Positions 41,151-53,888 are shown, counted from the stretch's first letter. The stretch: DNA of 64,000 nt from Phorcus lineatus (GCA_921293015.1 OV121092.1:14824001-14888000); one strand, 5' to 3'. Program-made: numbers and translations. The notes: a model not told the origin generated them from the letters alone.

Positions 41151-41719
41151 GAGTTGCTGGTGGCAGTTTATTCGTTGTAAAGAATCAACTAAGACTAATA
41201 TTTGTTCAAGCACTGCAAAAACAAATATTGCTCAGAGTTAAGTAGTTCTATGAACCTTTTATTTTGTAACAAGACAAAATGTATCATTCGAAAAACATGT
41301 CCAACACCTGATTTAAATTGATCATGTAATTGCTCATCTCTCCCAACAGAGGTAGCTCGTCATTAATTCATTTAAAATATCTGTCGCAATACGAAAGTCA
41401 AGTAATGTAGACGCGTGATCGGAAATAATCATTGTTAGTTGTGAAATCAGCGACGCGGTTTCAAAGTTTCATTCGAAACGCCTCAGTTCGTATGCTTTCG
41501 GAAAACTAAACTTTGTATGAATATGCATTTTGCACTTTGAGTCTTCTTTCCAGGACACATTCGCCTTATCTAACGACTGCATTATTGCGTGACAACACAT
41601 GTTATCCATACATTCCATTTTGAATTGGCTGGAATATTGTAGTTCATGTTGCAATATTTTTCTGCTCCCGTAAGCTCGAGAAAAGCTCGTATCAGAACAG
41701 AAGCTGTATAGGAATTTAT
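41151..41719. other. Non-coding stretch
   Basis: Nothing recognised. Confidence 0.4.
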
Positions 41720-41990
41720 GATGGAGCTACGTTTTCGGGGAGAGAATGGTAATTGCTATATTTCAAAGGGTTATGCTGCTCCAACCTTGTGGAATGATCT
41801 TCCCCCAGCCATCAGATTTGCTGAGAACAAGAGCACTTTCCGCTCTTTGTTGAAAACATACTTATTTCATGAAGCTTTCGGACCTTAAAGAATTCCACAA
41901 CCAATTTCCACTGACAGTAGAGCTCATGATATAGCGCCGCTGAGCAGCTTTGTTGGAAGACAGGCGCTTTACAAATTCATTATATATATA
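41720..41990 (+). mobile_element. 3' end of a CR1/L2-type LINE
   Basis: The frame ending TAA at 41886-41888 reads YAAPTLWNDLPPAIRFAENK then FRSLLKTYLFHEAF, the usual C-terminus of CR1/L2-like ORF2. The tail has GCGCCGCTGAGCAG...GGCGCTTTACAAATTC and ends in (TA)n. Only the last 300 bp is present. Confidence 0.8.
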
Positions 41991-43554
41991 TGGGTAAATG
42001 TCAAGCGTACGTGATGATAAAGCCTCTATTATTCGTTATTATTCAACCAATTGCATCAATTCGTATTTTGACATAGAAAAAGTATTCTTCAATTCAACAA
42101 AAATCAGCATTTTTTCAAGCCAATATTGTTCATCCATCATACATGTCAATTAATATTTTTAAAATTCTTTCATTAAAAATCTTGACATTGGCTCTATATT
42201 TAAATTCGCTGTGATTTTGAAAGTCTTGCATGAACATAAACGCATTTCATTTGGTGACAAACCAACATGCAGCTTCATTTATTACTATCTTATGAAATCA
42301 CAAATTTTAAATACTCATGTGTCACAACTAATGGTCGTTTTTCTATAAATTGTAGGACTTTTTCATTGGCCAGATTATTTAACAAAAAGGGTAATTGTTT
42401 ATGTCAGGGAAACATATCAGTATATTTTGTTTATCAAAATCAATTTGTAATTGTGGATTTACTCTTACCCAACGTTAACCTTGTTTAAAAATAAGTGCTG
42501 GATTTTCTTGGCTCTTTTAATTTTTTTTTACATGAATCAAATATGTTATTTCCCATTCTGTATAAACGAGTATGTCTTTGAAGTCTTGAGGTAGGGTACC
42601 GCAAAGCTCACATTATTGATGTCAAATATTGTTTGGTGGAGAAAGTGTTAAGTGAAGAGATATTACTTAAAAATAACACGTTGTTTTAGATAAAACGTTA
42701 TCTCAAGAAAATGAAATTAATACTGACCAATTGCAAAATAATGTTTTTAATAAAAAAACAAAACAGTTTTTAATCGAACAAATCTTATTTGATTATTCTT
42801 TTCGAATCCATTCCCTTACCTCAAATGATGAAATGAGTTCAAACAAAATTGGCAGCCAGTAGTATTCGCTTGGTACTTCATAATTTCTTCTACGATAACT
42901 GATAACCGGGTTGAATAATAAGATGTTTGTCCTCTGAAGACAATATATTTGGCAGAAACTAATGTTTATTATTTCAAAACTAAATTCCGTAAAATTGTTA
43001 ATTGTTTTTTATCAATATGCTTTACAGGTAGTACATATATGTTATACTTATTATTTACACATGTACTACTGGCCTCAGGGCCACTTCTATACAAATAAAA
43101 TCTGTTTGTCTGTGTGACATCTTATCATGTTACATAAAATCATCTATAAACAGTTCTCAAGGATAATAAAGTCTAACTAATGTAACCGGACTAGTCTATT
43201 AAGTCCACTTAATGTATTAGCAGGTCATTAGTGGTGAAGTAACACATAAACTCTCCTTTTTTAAGCTGTAGAAGATTCGGAATGTAGAACTTTCAGAAGA
43301 ATAGCATTGATTCTAATATGTTGATCAATTTGACTGACTCTATCCACAACCAATTACACTGTCTAGTCGGTGGTGATTGAGTGGTATGTAGCACTAAAGC
43401 ATATAAGCTTTTAGTTCTGTTCTTCACAAAATAAATGATAGTGCATGTCCATTTTAACTGATGAGCTAAGGTGTCTTTAGAATCCCTTTAATTTCGTTGT
43501 CAATCTCCAGACAGTTGTTTCATCTGCTCTTTATCATGTTAATCTTACACAGAC
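41991..43554. other. Non-coding AT-rich stretch
   Basis: The 73-codon frame at 42267-42488 has no domain. Nothing else recognised. Confidence 0.35.
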
Positions 43555-43660
43555 AGTAGGTCTCAATCAATAGGAAAAAACAGTCCCCCAAGACAGAAAG
43601 TAGATCAGATGGATTTATTCTCTTTACGTGATCTGAATTTCAAGTTCACCTGGCAGATAA
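43555..43660 (+). repeat. Dispersed repeat, copy 2
   Basis: Same orientation partner of 39420-39545, diverged. Confidence 0.5.
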
Positions 43661-46167
43661 TACTCGATGATCATGGCATCGGGTCCGACGTCCGTCTGGC
43701 ATTTGTCCATAAATGTCCACTTTTTCGACTTTATCTCTAAAACTAGTCACTCTAAGAATCGAAAATATGGTATGAAGACACCTTGACTTCCCATATCCAT
43801 TTTCATATAATAAAAGATGACATTATTGATATATTCTTGGTATTAGTATTGTTAAACGTATGAGTGTTATACAGTTTGTATATGATAATATGTATAATAA
43901 TTTTAACAACACGTTTCTTTCGTACACCTTCAGGCAAAGGTTGTTATTCTTAATTTTTATATTACTTACCATTTACTGTAAAGAAAGGCAGAATAAATCG
44001 ATATTAATTGTGGGGTTTTCGAGGTCAAGGTGATATGTCTATATACAACCTTCACAAAGCACAATTTGAAACTTATCTTTCATTTCAATATAATTATAGA
44101 CTTTCGTCAGAAAGTCTTCAATGACGAGACGTAGCTTTTTCTAAGAACCCTCATTAGGAGCATGCGAGATTGTAATATACATCGTAAATAGACAGTTGCA
44201 CATTTACATTATCATATGACCTTTTGCAACCGCCACTATCGTAGATTTCAATTAACACTGTGTAAAATGATGGAGTGTTTCACACTTTGTGAGTAACATA
44301 GAGACGGGCACTGCGGTGATTAGATGTCATTTATACTAGCTCAGCATTCCTCATGCAACGATTTGGCATATGTTATGAATTAGGGACAGGTGGTTAGGGG
44401 CGTTTTGGTGATGCATTGGTAAGCCAAAATACGCTTTGTGTGAACCTTGCTAGTTTATATCATTGCTTCCTTTCACCAGACAAAAATGTCGAATCTCAAA
44501 ATAACATTTAGTAAGTAAAATTTCTTAGTAAAAGTGTAAAAGCCGTTTTGGAAAGCTTTTCTAATTAAAGGCACGTTCAAATAAAGACAAAATGTAGAAA
44601 GATTTTAATATTAATGTTATCCTAATAGTGACCTTTAGGCACAGAAATACTACAATACGTTTATGGTAATCATTTACTGAAGTCGATTTAGAAATAAAAA
44701 TGCACTTATATAAAGTCGTTTTTTTATGTTCATTTTGCAGGCAGTTGTTTAGTTAATTAGATTGTTGGTACATTGTCAGATAAGCTTAAGAAAGCATATA
44801 TACTGAACTATGATGAAATTTTGATCACCCATCTTTGTATCGTACAGCAAATATTGTGTAATTTGAATTTCGTTTAGACCTCATACTTCGTTTGCTCTGA
44901 TGATAAACCTTCCTCAGTTTGTAACATGATCATTTTGCAACATATAATGGGCTCGCTAGAGGTATGGTGCAAATTTACGAAGTTAGGCAAGAACAAAATA
45001 ATTAAACGTGGCCAGATTTTTTTTATTTTATACATTTGAAACAAAAAGAAACTGAAGGAGAATTGAAAAAATCAATGAGCTCCCAAAATGGAAACATTAC
45101 ATTGCAAACGAACAAATCCGTTAAAAAATAAAATTGATCATCTTTCTTCCTTTATTTGCCATTAAACCATTCGACAGAGTAGCCATTGACTAAACTGGAA
45201 ATGATCTGATGTTGATATTTTATATATTTTCAAATCTGGATTTTTGGATTGTAAATGATGAAAACCTGGTAGAGTTTAAAGAATGCCATGATAATGCAGT
45301 CAAATAAGCAATTATTTGATAATTAAATCCATCAAATTCTTTGACCTAATTTCTTTGCTTTTTGATATCATACAACAAAAAATAATTGTGTTGAAACGTT
45401 CAAAGGATTTACGTATGATATTTTTATAACTCAAACTAAACAGTTCATTTCAAAAGTGTTACAATGTTATGTGATAGAAATCTCAGATACGTACGCAAAA
45501 CTGTAAGTGAAATATAATCAATTATAGGAATGAGGTATGTCATTCATAAGAAGAAAACTGAAAATATATTCCTATTCTGAAATGTGTAACATCAGCATTA
45601 CATCGTCGTAAACCAGTAGAGCTGACTTGTACAGCTGGTATAAGGTTTAGTCTGTATCCTAAACATCTAACAGTTTCCTTTTTGATACTGTTTCTATCCA
45701 AGCTTATGCTGGTCAGTGTTGTCTTGTATCAATTATGTCTCAAAATGTATCAGTCTAAACAACTTTAGTCAACAATTACACTAAGTGATTAAAGTTAAAA
45801 GGAATAAAGACAAATTAATCAAATTAACAGAAGACATGTTGTTTCACCGTATAGAGAAAATATATATATTTAGTTTGATTATAGTGTTTCATCCTTACAT
45901 ATTTTGTCTTGGTTTGGTTGTACTACAACAATGTATCTTTTCACTTCTTCGATTGCTTGGGTGTCAAAGCAGATGATAGACAGGAAGATATATATGACTT
46001 AAACACTTCCACATTTAAAACAACATAATTACAAACAATACATACCAAATATATACACTAGGACATTTTTTAAAATTGGAAACTATATGAAAGTTGAAAC
46101 TCTATTTCTTAAACGGTTTACGAAATGATATGAAAATATGTTTTCGGTAAAGAAGTGGATAGTATAC
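43661..46167. other. Non-coding AT-rich stretch
   Basis: No gene, element end or array recognised. Confidence 0.35.
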
Positions 46168-46440
46168 AATGCAAATCCCTGAAAACAGTTCCCGTTTAAG
46201 TCTTAAACAGTTTTTAGTCTCCAGGGTCAGTCTCTGGCACGGTAACCTATTTACAGGCGATATCGAACCAGACAGACTGTTTTCCTTTTATTTGTCTTTT
46301 ATGGATGTTTTCTTTATACATTGTATGCATTGGGATATTAGTCAATACAACGGACAAAATTGTATTTCTCGGATGGGAAAAGAATGTACAACATTAGACA
46401 TTAGAGACTATGCAGCTACACTTTAGAATTCGGTTTGACA
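46168..46440 (+). repeat. LINE 3'-region fragment, copy 1
   Basis: Contains CTCTGGCACGGTAACC and GATATCGAACCAGACAGACT, matching CTCTGGCAACGCAACG and GATATCGAACCAGACAGGCC at 50918-50970. Because the second copy follows the LINE C-terminal coding region, this is likely the 3' UTR of another copy of the same LINE. Confidence 0.5.
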
Positions 46441-46780
46441 AAAAACTGTTACTCCCTGTGTGCTCTCTGACTATATTTTCCAATTAAGTTCACAGTTCCT
46501 CAAAGTACAGGCAATATAGACCAAAAACAATCATTTAATATATACACCAGGGCACTGTCTTTAAAAGGACACTATTGTGAACTATATTTCTTTATTTTAG
46601 AAATGATAAGAACCATTCGTGTTTTCCTTAACTTTATTATTGATAGATAGTAGATATTTTTCCTTTTGAAAAATACAATTCAAATTTTTTTTTGCGGTAG
46701 AATGTTTTTTTAGTTCTAAAGTCTGATTTTAAAACGTCAGTAACGTCAAGGAAAGAACAAAACCATTAGCTGTATATGGC

Positions 46781-47037
46781 ATGACTAATTGGTGTCGTAA
46801 AGTATTGGACAGCATGCACCTGGAAGCAGTAACACAATGTAACCTCAAAATGTGGTTGCTCTTCATGATCTGCTCTTATAGATTGAAACACTCAACCATG
46901 TCTTTAATCCCTTCAACCACATTGTTATGGAATAATATCCAATTTGATAAGCGAAATTTACCATCAAGAGAAAAGTTTAAATCGTATTTGGAAAAATCCA
47001 ATGTTTCAGCACCTTTTTACTTTTCATCAGGTATACG
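46781..47037 (+). pseudogene. LINE ORF2 C-terminal part, upstream half
   Basis: TTLLWNNIQFDKRNLPSREK and FKSYLEKSNVSAPFYF are the usual connection region of a LINE ORF2 before the terminal zinc knuckle. The frame is broken at 47038 by the palindrome-ended element and resumes at 50444. Confidence 0.7.
47034..47037 (+). repeat. TACG target duplication (left)
   Basis: TACG precedes TGTATCATCCC and follows GATGATACA at 50440-50443. Confidence 0.6.
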
Positions 47038-47165
47038 TGTATCATCCCAACTGCGGATCCGCCCCATCTTAAGATGGGACGCGTCCCAACTTGGGATTCC
47101 AAGTTGGGACGTCCCATCTTGAGATGGGACGGGGGATACTAAAACATGTTAATAATATTCATATT
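47038..47165 (+). repeat. Left palindromic TIR
   Basis: TGTATCATCCCAAC, then CCCATCTTAAGATGGG, CCCAACTTGGGATTCCAAG, CCCATCTTGAGATGGG, then AACATGTTAATAATATTC. It contains several restriction-site-like dyads (ACGCGT, GGATCC). Confidence 0.88.
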
Positions 47166-48064
47166 TTATAATGATTTGTGTCAGTATAACATGTTTTTAG
47201 ATAGTTTTGTTATATTCTTTTCACACCTACGAAGAAAATTTGATTTGATGTTCATTTACTTCACTTTTTCACTCGGTTTCGTATGTTATCGAATACGAAC
47301 GATTCAACACTTCTCAAACATTTATTTAAAGTCACATTTGATTACTGATTGAATCACATTTGTTAAGCGACATAACAAAATCAGATCAATGTATATATTT
47401 ATATTTAGATTATAGTTTTCAGCATTTTTCAAACGACCAATACATGCGTGCGTAGATCGAACACCTGACATCACACAGACATCTTTGTATCTTAGTTTCT
47501 TTACACAAAGGTGGTATAAACTATTAACAATCAAAGATATAAAGTTATTTTAATACAGATCCAAGTTTTACAATACTAGTGATAATTTTTTTTTTAAATA
47601 TATACCTGATGCAGAGGAATGAATAATCCATGCACAAACCTTCTATAAACAGAAATTAAGGTACTCTCCATCGTTACAATGCAGCACTGAATAGACTGAA
47701 TATGTTAATGTGTCAGCTTGGCGTGACAGAGAACGGATTATTGGGCACCTATTTGCCCACCGTGGGTAGTGTTAGGCTAAAACAACTTATGGAGACACCC
47801 AAAACCCATGTTGTTTTAACAAATTATTATCTTGTTTATCTACTTGGCGACTTGGTTGATTGTATCAAATGTGAAAGAAATTAAAAGTTCCTTTTATCGA
47901 AGTCTGGTTCCCCAACATTTTAGATATTTTCAACTAGTGCCAACCGTAGGGTTGAATATTCCCTCGTAACTCATATCAATATACTAAATTCTTTCTTAAC
48001 GGCGACAAATCTTTGTCACAGAGTGTTAACGAATTCCTAATAATATAAATTTATCATTTCATAA

Positions 48065-48397
48065 ATGAAACCAATCGATTTTAAAGCTATTTCCTTACAT
48101 TTATACAAAAAATGTAAGGTATACAAAGCTGAATATAAATTTGACTTTAGTAAGAATAATTGCAAATCTATATTTCCACCTATGTACTTGATATCTAAAT
48201 CGTTTTATGTTTGTTTCAGGAAAAGAATTTATATAGGCATTGCTGCCTTATTGCTAATCCTTTTTCCTTTTTGTATATATATTCTGATTTTTTGTAACAC
48301 ATGTTTTATTGAAATAAAAAAACCTTTAAATCATAGTATTATACTTACTGACCATTATTTGATTACACATATTGCATATTTTCATACAATGAAATAA
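48065..48397 (+). CDS. 110-codon open frame (hypothetical)
   Basis: Inside the 3.4-kb element. Hydrophilic start, then a clear hydrophobic stretch (IGIAALLLILFPFCIYILIF). No known domain. AT-rich codon use, could be chance. Confidence 0.2.
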   Translation: MKPIDFKAISLHLYKKCKVYKAEYKFDFSKNNCKSIFPPMYLISKSFYVCFRKRIYIGIAALLLILFPFCIYILIFCNTCFIEIKKPLNHSIILTDHYLITHIAYFHTMK

Positions 48398-48611
48398 TGA
48401 ATATTTTACAATAAGCAATGCCAGTTTCAATATCAAATTTGTATAAGAAATGACAGTTTCTATATCAAATTTGTAGAAGCAATAACTATATGAATCATTT
48501 AATCCTCTGAAGATATTACATTAGTACATGTATGTCAGCACAAAATAGCTCGATAAGTGTTAGTATATCAATAAAACTTCATTGCTGTGTATTTACAAAC
48601 CTAATGCCTGA

Positions 48612-48634
48612 GGGGGGGGGGGGGGGGGGGGGGG
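48612..48634 (+). repeat. Poly-G tract (23 G)
   Basis: Uninterrupted G run inside the 3.4-kb element. It may form G-quadruplex. Its length is prone to assembly error. Confidence 0.9.
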
Positions 48635-50314
48635 AGCATGTTAAGTAGCATATTTAAAGATAACAAAACGATTAGTTAAGTAAACTTTCAGATGTAAAAA
48701 AACAATATTACACTGAAATGTAATTCTTCCCTCTCACCTACTCATCTTATTTGACTTATGTACGGATCAGTTGATTAACGTATTAGTAGTATGAACACAC
48801 AACAATTCTCTCAATTCAACGCCTCTAACAAGCCTAGATAGACGCTTGTACATATTAAAAAACAACCTTTAAATACTGATCAAAATCTTATGTTACCTCG
48901 GGCTAAGTAGAGAAATAGTAGAATAATTTTTCTCAACTCTGTACCCTGTTATTTTTCGAAAATCTTATGATGGTAAACAAAGTTTTTTAATTAACTCAAA
49001 GTCAACAAACTCCGTTTATAATCTTGATAAGAAATGAGTTCTAATATAGCATTTCTAAATTAGCATGAAGAAATTACCTTTGCAATATTGAATATATTAA
49101 CGTATTGTGTTGCAACTGTAAATCGTATTTGCTTGATTTTGTGTTGTATGTTGGATGGTTTCAAAATATAATTATTTTGGAGCTTGACATGATAATCGTT
49201 CTCTTTATGAAAAAAACATTTTGAATATATTTAGTGTGGCAAAACAACTTTCATCGAATAACAATACAATAACAATAAACATAAACATTTGTTGTTGTTT
49301 TTGGTTAGGGTTTGATCACGTCTGCTTCCACCTATCAGAGATATTGCCGATAGGGGCAAATGCCTTGATAAATATGAATGATGATCATTAACTAAAACAA
49401 CAAACGCTCGGCGCATACCTTTGTAGTGTTACAAGCATGCTCATGTACAATTGGTACCCATTCTTGTCACTAATTGGAAGGTGACACACAGGTATTAGTG
49501 TCATAACCGAACCGGATGTTTACCAAAATCCCTTCTTTCGGACATCCCCTCCACCCACCCCACACCCATCTCTGAACTACCAAGCAGTTTGCCATTTGCA
49601 TCACGACACTGATCAGATCAGGTTCGATCGGAAATATGAGGAGGCATAACTGGATTTATTTACTGGACATCTATTTAAAGGGACACGTATGTACCATGTA
49701 CACTCAAAAAATGAACGAATATTGGAAAGTTTTATAGACATTTAGTAGTGATATGCATAAGGAAGGCAATATTTTCTGAATAAAAACTCACAATAAAGAA
49801 GGTGTTATCAACAAAATATGGTGGTCCTTAAGGATAAAAGTAGTTATATAAGCATTGACGGAACGCCACTTATAGGTTAGTGTTTGTGAATTATGTATAA
49901 TTAAATATAAACTTTTAGATTCGACTATCAAACACAATAAGTACATTGGAATCTTGCTTAACGGAACGGTTGATGTGTAGGAAATTGAACTGATTACAAG
50001 GCATTAGATTAGCATTCTTGGTATTCACTAAGAGTAGGGTTTGAATGTATAATTGAATGTAATTTCTTTTTTTTATTTGCTTAACATGCTGTCAAAATTA
50101 AAAATATTTGAGAATATAATGAAATTATTCATAACATTTCGTATAAGAATTACTTCGTATTGGGCTATGATGAAAGACTCGTATGCGATGAGAGATAAAT
50201 AGAGCCAATAAGTCATGAAAATCAACATAAAATCAAAATATCTTTCGATGTCCTTAAAGCGCTCATCTAAATGATACATGTTATCATGTCATTACTAAAT
50301 TCGACATTAGAATA

Positions 50315-50439
50315 AGAATATTATGAACATGTTAAAGTATCAGCCGTCCCATCTCAAGATCGGACGTCCCAACTTGGAATTCCAAGTTGGGACGCGTCCC
50401 ATCTTAAGATGGGACGCGATCCCAAGTTGGGATGATACA
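50315..50439 (-). repeat. Right palindromic TIR
   Basis: Inverted copy of 47038-47165. Differences include AACTTGGGATCGCG where the left has AACTGCGGATCCG. Confidence 0.88.
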
Positions 50440-50760
50440 TACGCATTTGAAATATTCACCATACTAGTTTACGATATCATGTAAGTGAGTTAAATTACGA
50501 TTTATTTAATGTTGGAATTAAGCCAGATTCAACATGCAAATGTAGTTATTTATGCGAAAATGCTTTTCACTTTATGTTTGAGTGTCCAATATATGATTAT
50601 CGGAGACGAACAATGTTCAACGTGTTAAAACTATATGTGAAAGATAATGATGTAAATTAAGATTTACTTGTAAATGGCAGTAAGAACTTATCAGATCTGC
50701 ACAATCAGACCATCTTCAAAGCAGTCCAACAATATATTTCAAACAGTAAGCGATTTCTCG
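50440..50760 (+). pseudogene. LINE ORF2 C-terminal part, downstream half
   Basis: Resumes the frame left at 47037: VSELNYDLFNVGIKPDSTCK then CKCSYLCENAFHFMFECP, the CCHC knuckle of LINE ORF2, ending at TAA near 50660. One TGA lies just after the junction. The coding-like wording continues to about 50760 in frame after the stop. Confidence 0.75.
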
Positions 50761-50887
50761 CTACTATTTCTCTAATATATCACTTTCCTTGTTACATATA
50801 TGTTTTTGTGTATCTTACATTTGTAAGTACTTGGGAGAAGGTTACATAAGTTGGATAACTTGTACCTAATCCTTTTCTTCACTGAAT

Positions 50888-51000
50888 GAAATATGTTCAA
50901 ATCTCAAATCTTCTCTGGCAACGCAACGTCTCTGCAGGAGATATCGAACCAGACAGGCCTGATTTTCTTTCATTTTCCTTTTTCTGATTTTTTTTAGAAT
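50888..51000 (+). repeat. LINE 3'-region fragment, copy 2
   Basis: Partner of 46168-46440; here it follows the ORF2 C-terminus, as expected for its 3' UTR. Confidence 0.5.
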
Positions 51001-52493
51001 GAGGGTAGAATCCTATTATATATGAACATACAACTGATTTTGGCATCGTATTTCGATTGCTTATAAATGGCAATGTCAGGGTCAGCAGTGAAAAAAAGGA
51101 TAAGACAACGTAATCATAACTTTAATTCAGGAAAAATTTCTCAAATGCATGATATCCTCACATTGACTATAATTACTTTAAATCAATGGGAGGTAAGTCA
51201 ACAATACGGATAAAAATGTAGTTTTCTTGCTTCGAAAATATTTGAAGTACCGAGAACATTTGTCTGGAACAGTTGCAGAATTTCTTGGATTCGAGGGAAA
51301 TCATGACAACATGTTTTGAAGTGACATATTATACCATACCTTGTTCCAAAGTATTTGCTCTAGACAAAGAAATATTCCAAATTTAAAGAATCAACTCAAA
51401 TTTCAGAGATCGGCATTGTCATAGATGAAAAAAAAAGTTATTGAATGGCAGTAATGGATGCTAAAATCTTGACAGATCAAAGCTATATTTAAATGCCATG
51501 AGAAAACTTCAAAGAACAAAGTAGGGAATCGATATTGGAAACTTAGTAAATGGTGAACAGATTGGCAGGTTAATAGACTCAGAACATTTCCAGATGCACG
51601 GAGGTTTTGATCTTCAAAGAGAAATATCTGAAAATGGCATGATTGCTTTATCTCCTTTGTCTTTACTTAACATAGAGAACACTCTATAAAGCAGTTACTT
51701 GGCTGAGTTAATTGTATGAGACAAGGGTTTGGTGAAAGATACCTGAATCAGTTAATTTTTAGTGTTCTGAACATTGTATCAACAATAAACACACATAAAA
51801 TGCATGTTTGTTTCCATCGTAACGGCCTGAACCTTACAGAACATCTGTTATTATATATGATAATACCTCCAGCCTAACGAATATTGATATTGGGTCAGAT
51901 TATGTTTAGCATAAGGCACAACAAATTATATCATGAAATTCATGTGTAAAGATAAACCAGCGTTGGTTGTAAAATTTAAGGAGCGCTGTGAATGATTTGT
52001 GAACCACAAACGAGTTCGCTCATATGAATTTTATTCGTTTCTTGGACAAGTTATCTGATATTTTTTTTATTCCCTTAATTGTTAAAAAATAGTATGTTTA
52101 ACATTTTGTTTTGTTATTTCAGAATACGACATCTGGCGGTGTAAACGGTATTACACGTTGTTTTGGTAATTCTCTGAACGAAAATAATGTTGCAATGCAA
52201 TGGACCAGACTTCCAATGCAGGCAAATCACAGTATTGAATGGCATTGAAATTATCAGGGAGGGTCTGTATCGTGTAAAGCATTTGCTTTGATGTCATCTC
52301 AGACGATAGGAAAGACATAGACTAATATCATGTTCACCGAAACTTTTCAGGTACATACTTCAATTGCAGGTAGCAAAGCCTAGATGTGTTTTATGGTTAA
52401 TTTGGTTATCTATCTAGTAGTGCATTACCGTGAAATAAATAAATAGCAATTGCTTTGCGTCAATCTGATTCACTGAACACGGTAATAGAAGTT
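51001..52493. other. Non-coding AT-rich stretch
   Basis: Nothing recognised. Confidence 0.35.
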
Positions 52494-53300
52494 CAGTTCA
52501 TACCTCCATAAACTTAATTTCGTGACGTCACATCATTTTAAGCCACGCCCATCGACGGAACTATTTGTAAACAAGTTACGTTTTTCTAAAAATAGCAACA
52601 CTTTGTGCAATGCCACTTCTTGAAAGTAGGTAAATAAAAAATTAACATAATTCAGTAAGAAATAATTATTGTTGTCAAAGGTTCTAAAGGTAGTCCTTTT
52701 CATAATAAAAAGGAGAGTTCTATCAGAAATTACAACCGATCGTGTTCCACACCACAGAAGGCAAATGTCATTGTTCAATGCTCTCGCGGCCGTTGCAGGG
52801 AGGTTGGCAAAGTAATGTCGTTAAGTTCATGAACAGAGTTAAGCTTGGCTCCTCAACAAGTTTAAGAACTGTGTGCTGTTTAATCAGATTCCGTTAGATC
52901 GAGATCATAACACCAGCAGTATATGGCATCTACGAGGGTAAATTCGGCTGGTTTCCTCTCCGAGTTCTACGTTCGCGATTTGTGTTTACAACTGTGAGAA
53001 CTAGCAATATCAAGGCCACGTGTGACGGACGTCCGATAAGTTCATGGCCACGTGCGTTGTAGATTTTCATTGGCTGATGAACGTTTTGTAGGAGGGGCTA
53101 GGGATCCGATGACGTTTTGATTGACATTTTATCTCTTTCATGCTGTTGAGCGTTGAATTCATTCGCGTATATAGTGCAGCTTTATTTGGTGCAAATATGT
53201 ATATTTAGAGCAATAAATTGTTTTAAAAACAACTAGCATGTATATATTTATTTATAAGAATTGACTTCAACATTTATTAAGTTCATGGAGGTATAAACTT
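52494..53300. mobile_element. MITE-like element with GTTTATGGAGGTA-type ends
   Basis: TACCTCCATAAACTTAAT at 52501 is matched by its near complement ATTAAGTTCATGGAGGTA near 53277-53294, about 790 bp apart. The interior includes TGACGTCA and CACGTG dyads but no transposase. A third copy of the end lies in the hairpin at 53256-53412, so limits are uncertain. Confidence 0.5.
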
Positions 53301-53412
53301 AAAAACCGATGTGCGAACTCGGCGTAACTCCGCTACGCGGATTCACACAGTTTGCACATAGGTTTTTAAGTTTATACCTCCATGAACTTAATAAATGTTA
53401 AAGTCAATTCTT
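53256..53412. repeat. Large hairpin, about 50-bp arms
   Basis: Arms 53256-53307 and 53363-53412 pair over AAGAATTGACT, CAACATTTATTAAGTTCATG and GAGGTATAAACTTAAAAACC with very few mismatches. The loop contains CTCGGCGTAACTCCGCTACG, itself partly self-complementary. Confidence 0.9.
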
Positions 53413-53549
53413 AATTATCGAAAGGTTCATTTACCATGTTACCATACCATAAGGGGTAAATCTTTTAGGGGCATCAAGAGGATTAATTATAGTAATAGTA
53501 TAGCATTTTATTATATAAATGAGGATGAGATACTCTATTCTATCAGTGA

Positions 53550-53888
53550 AATATAATAATAATAATAATAATAATAAATTTATAGAGCGCCTAATATCCA
53601 CCATGTAGATGCTCAGTGGCGCTATGACAGTAATTGAAAATTAATAGGAAGCAGAGAACAGATAGGTCTTCAGAAGAGATTTAAAAGTTTCTTTAGATGA
53701 GGTGTTTCTAATGTCACTAGGGAGGGAGTTCCACAGTTTAGGACTTGCGTAACTGAAGGCTCGATCAGACAGTTTATTTGGAGATCTGTGTTGTGTTAAT
53801 AGAGAGTCAGACGATGATCTGAGGGTTCGCTGGGGTACATACACAGAAATAAGTTGCTTCAGATAGTCAGGAAAGTTGTCATATACCC
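53550..53888 (-). mobile_element. 3' end of a CR1/L2-type LINE
   Basis: On the - strand the frame to the stop at 53641 reads DYLKQLISVYVPQRTLRSSS, then LSDRAFSYASPKLWNSLPSD and ETFKSLLKTYLF, the standard C-terminus of L2/CR1 ORF2. It is followed by a 3' UTR with GCGCCACTGAGCAT and GGCGCTCTATAAATTT and an (ATT)n tail. Intact wording suggests a fairly young, 5'-truncated insertion. Confidence 0.88.
53553..53578 (+). repeat. (AAT)n microsatellite / LINE tail
   Basis: Simple repeat that forms the 3' tail of the - strand LINE fragment next to it. Confidence 0.9.

Larger units (their letters stand above)
47038..50439. mobile_element. 3.4-kb transposon with palindrome-cluster termini
   Basis: Both ends are inverted copies (about 125 bp) starting TGTATCATCCCAACT. 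Each end is itself a row of short perfect palindromes: TCCCAACTTGGGA-type and GTCCCATCTTAAGATGGGAC-type units alternate. Removing the element with one TACG rejoins the LINE frame, so its limits are well supported. TGT...ACA termini with a 4-bp duplication recall Ginger-type or integrase-related elements, but this is only a hint. The AT-rich interior has no recognisable transposase: the longest frame is 110 codons (48065-48397). Likely non-autonomous. Confidence 0.88.
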
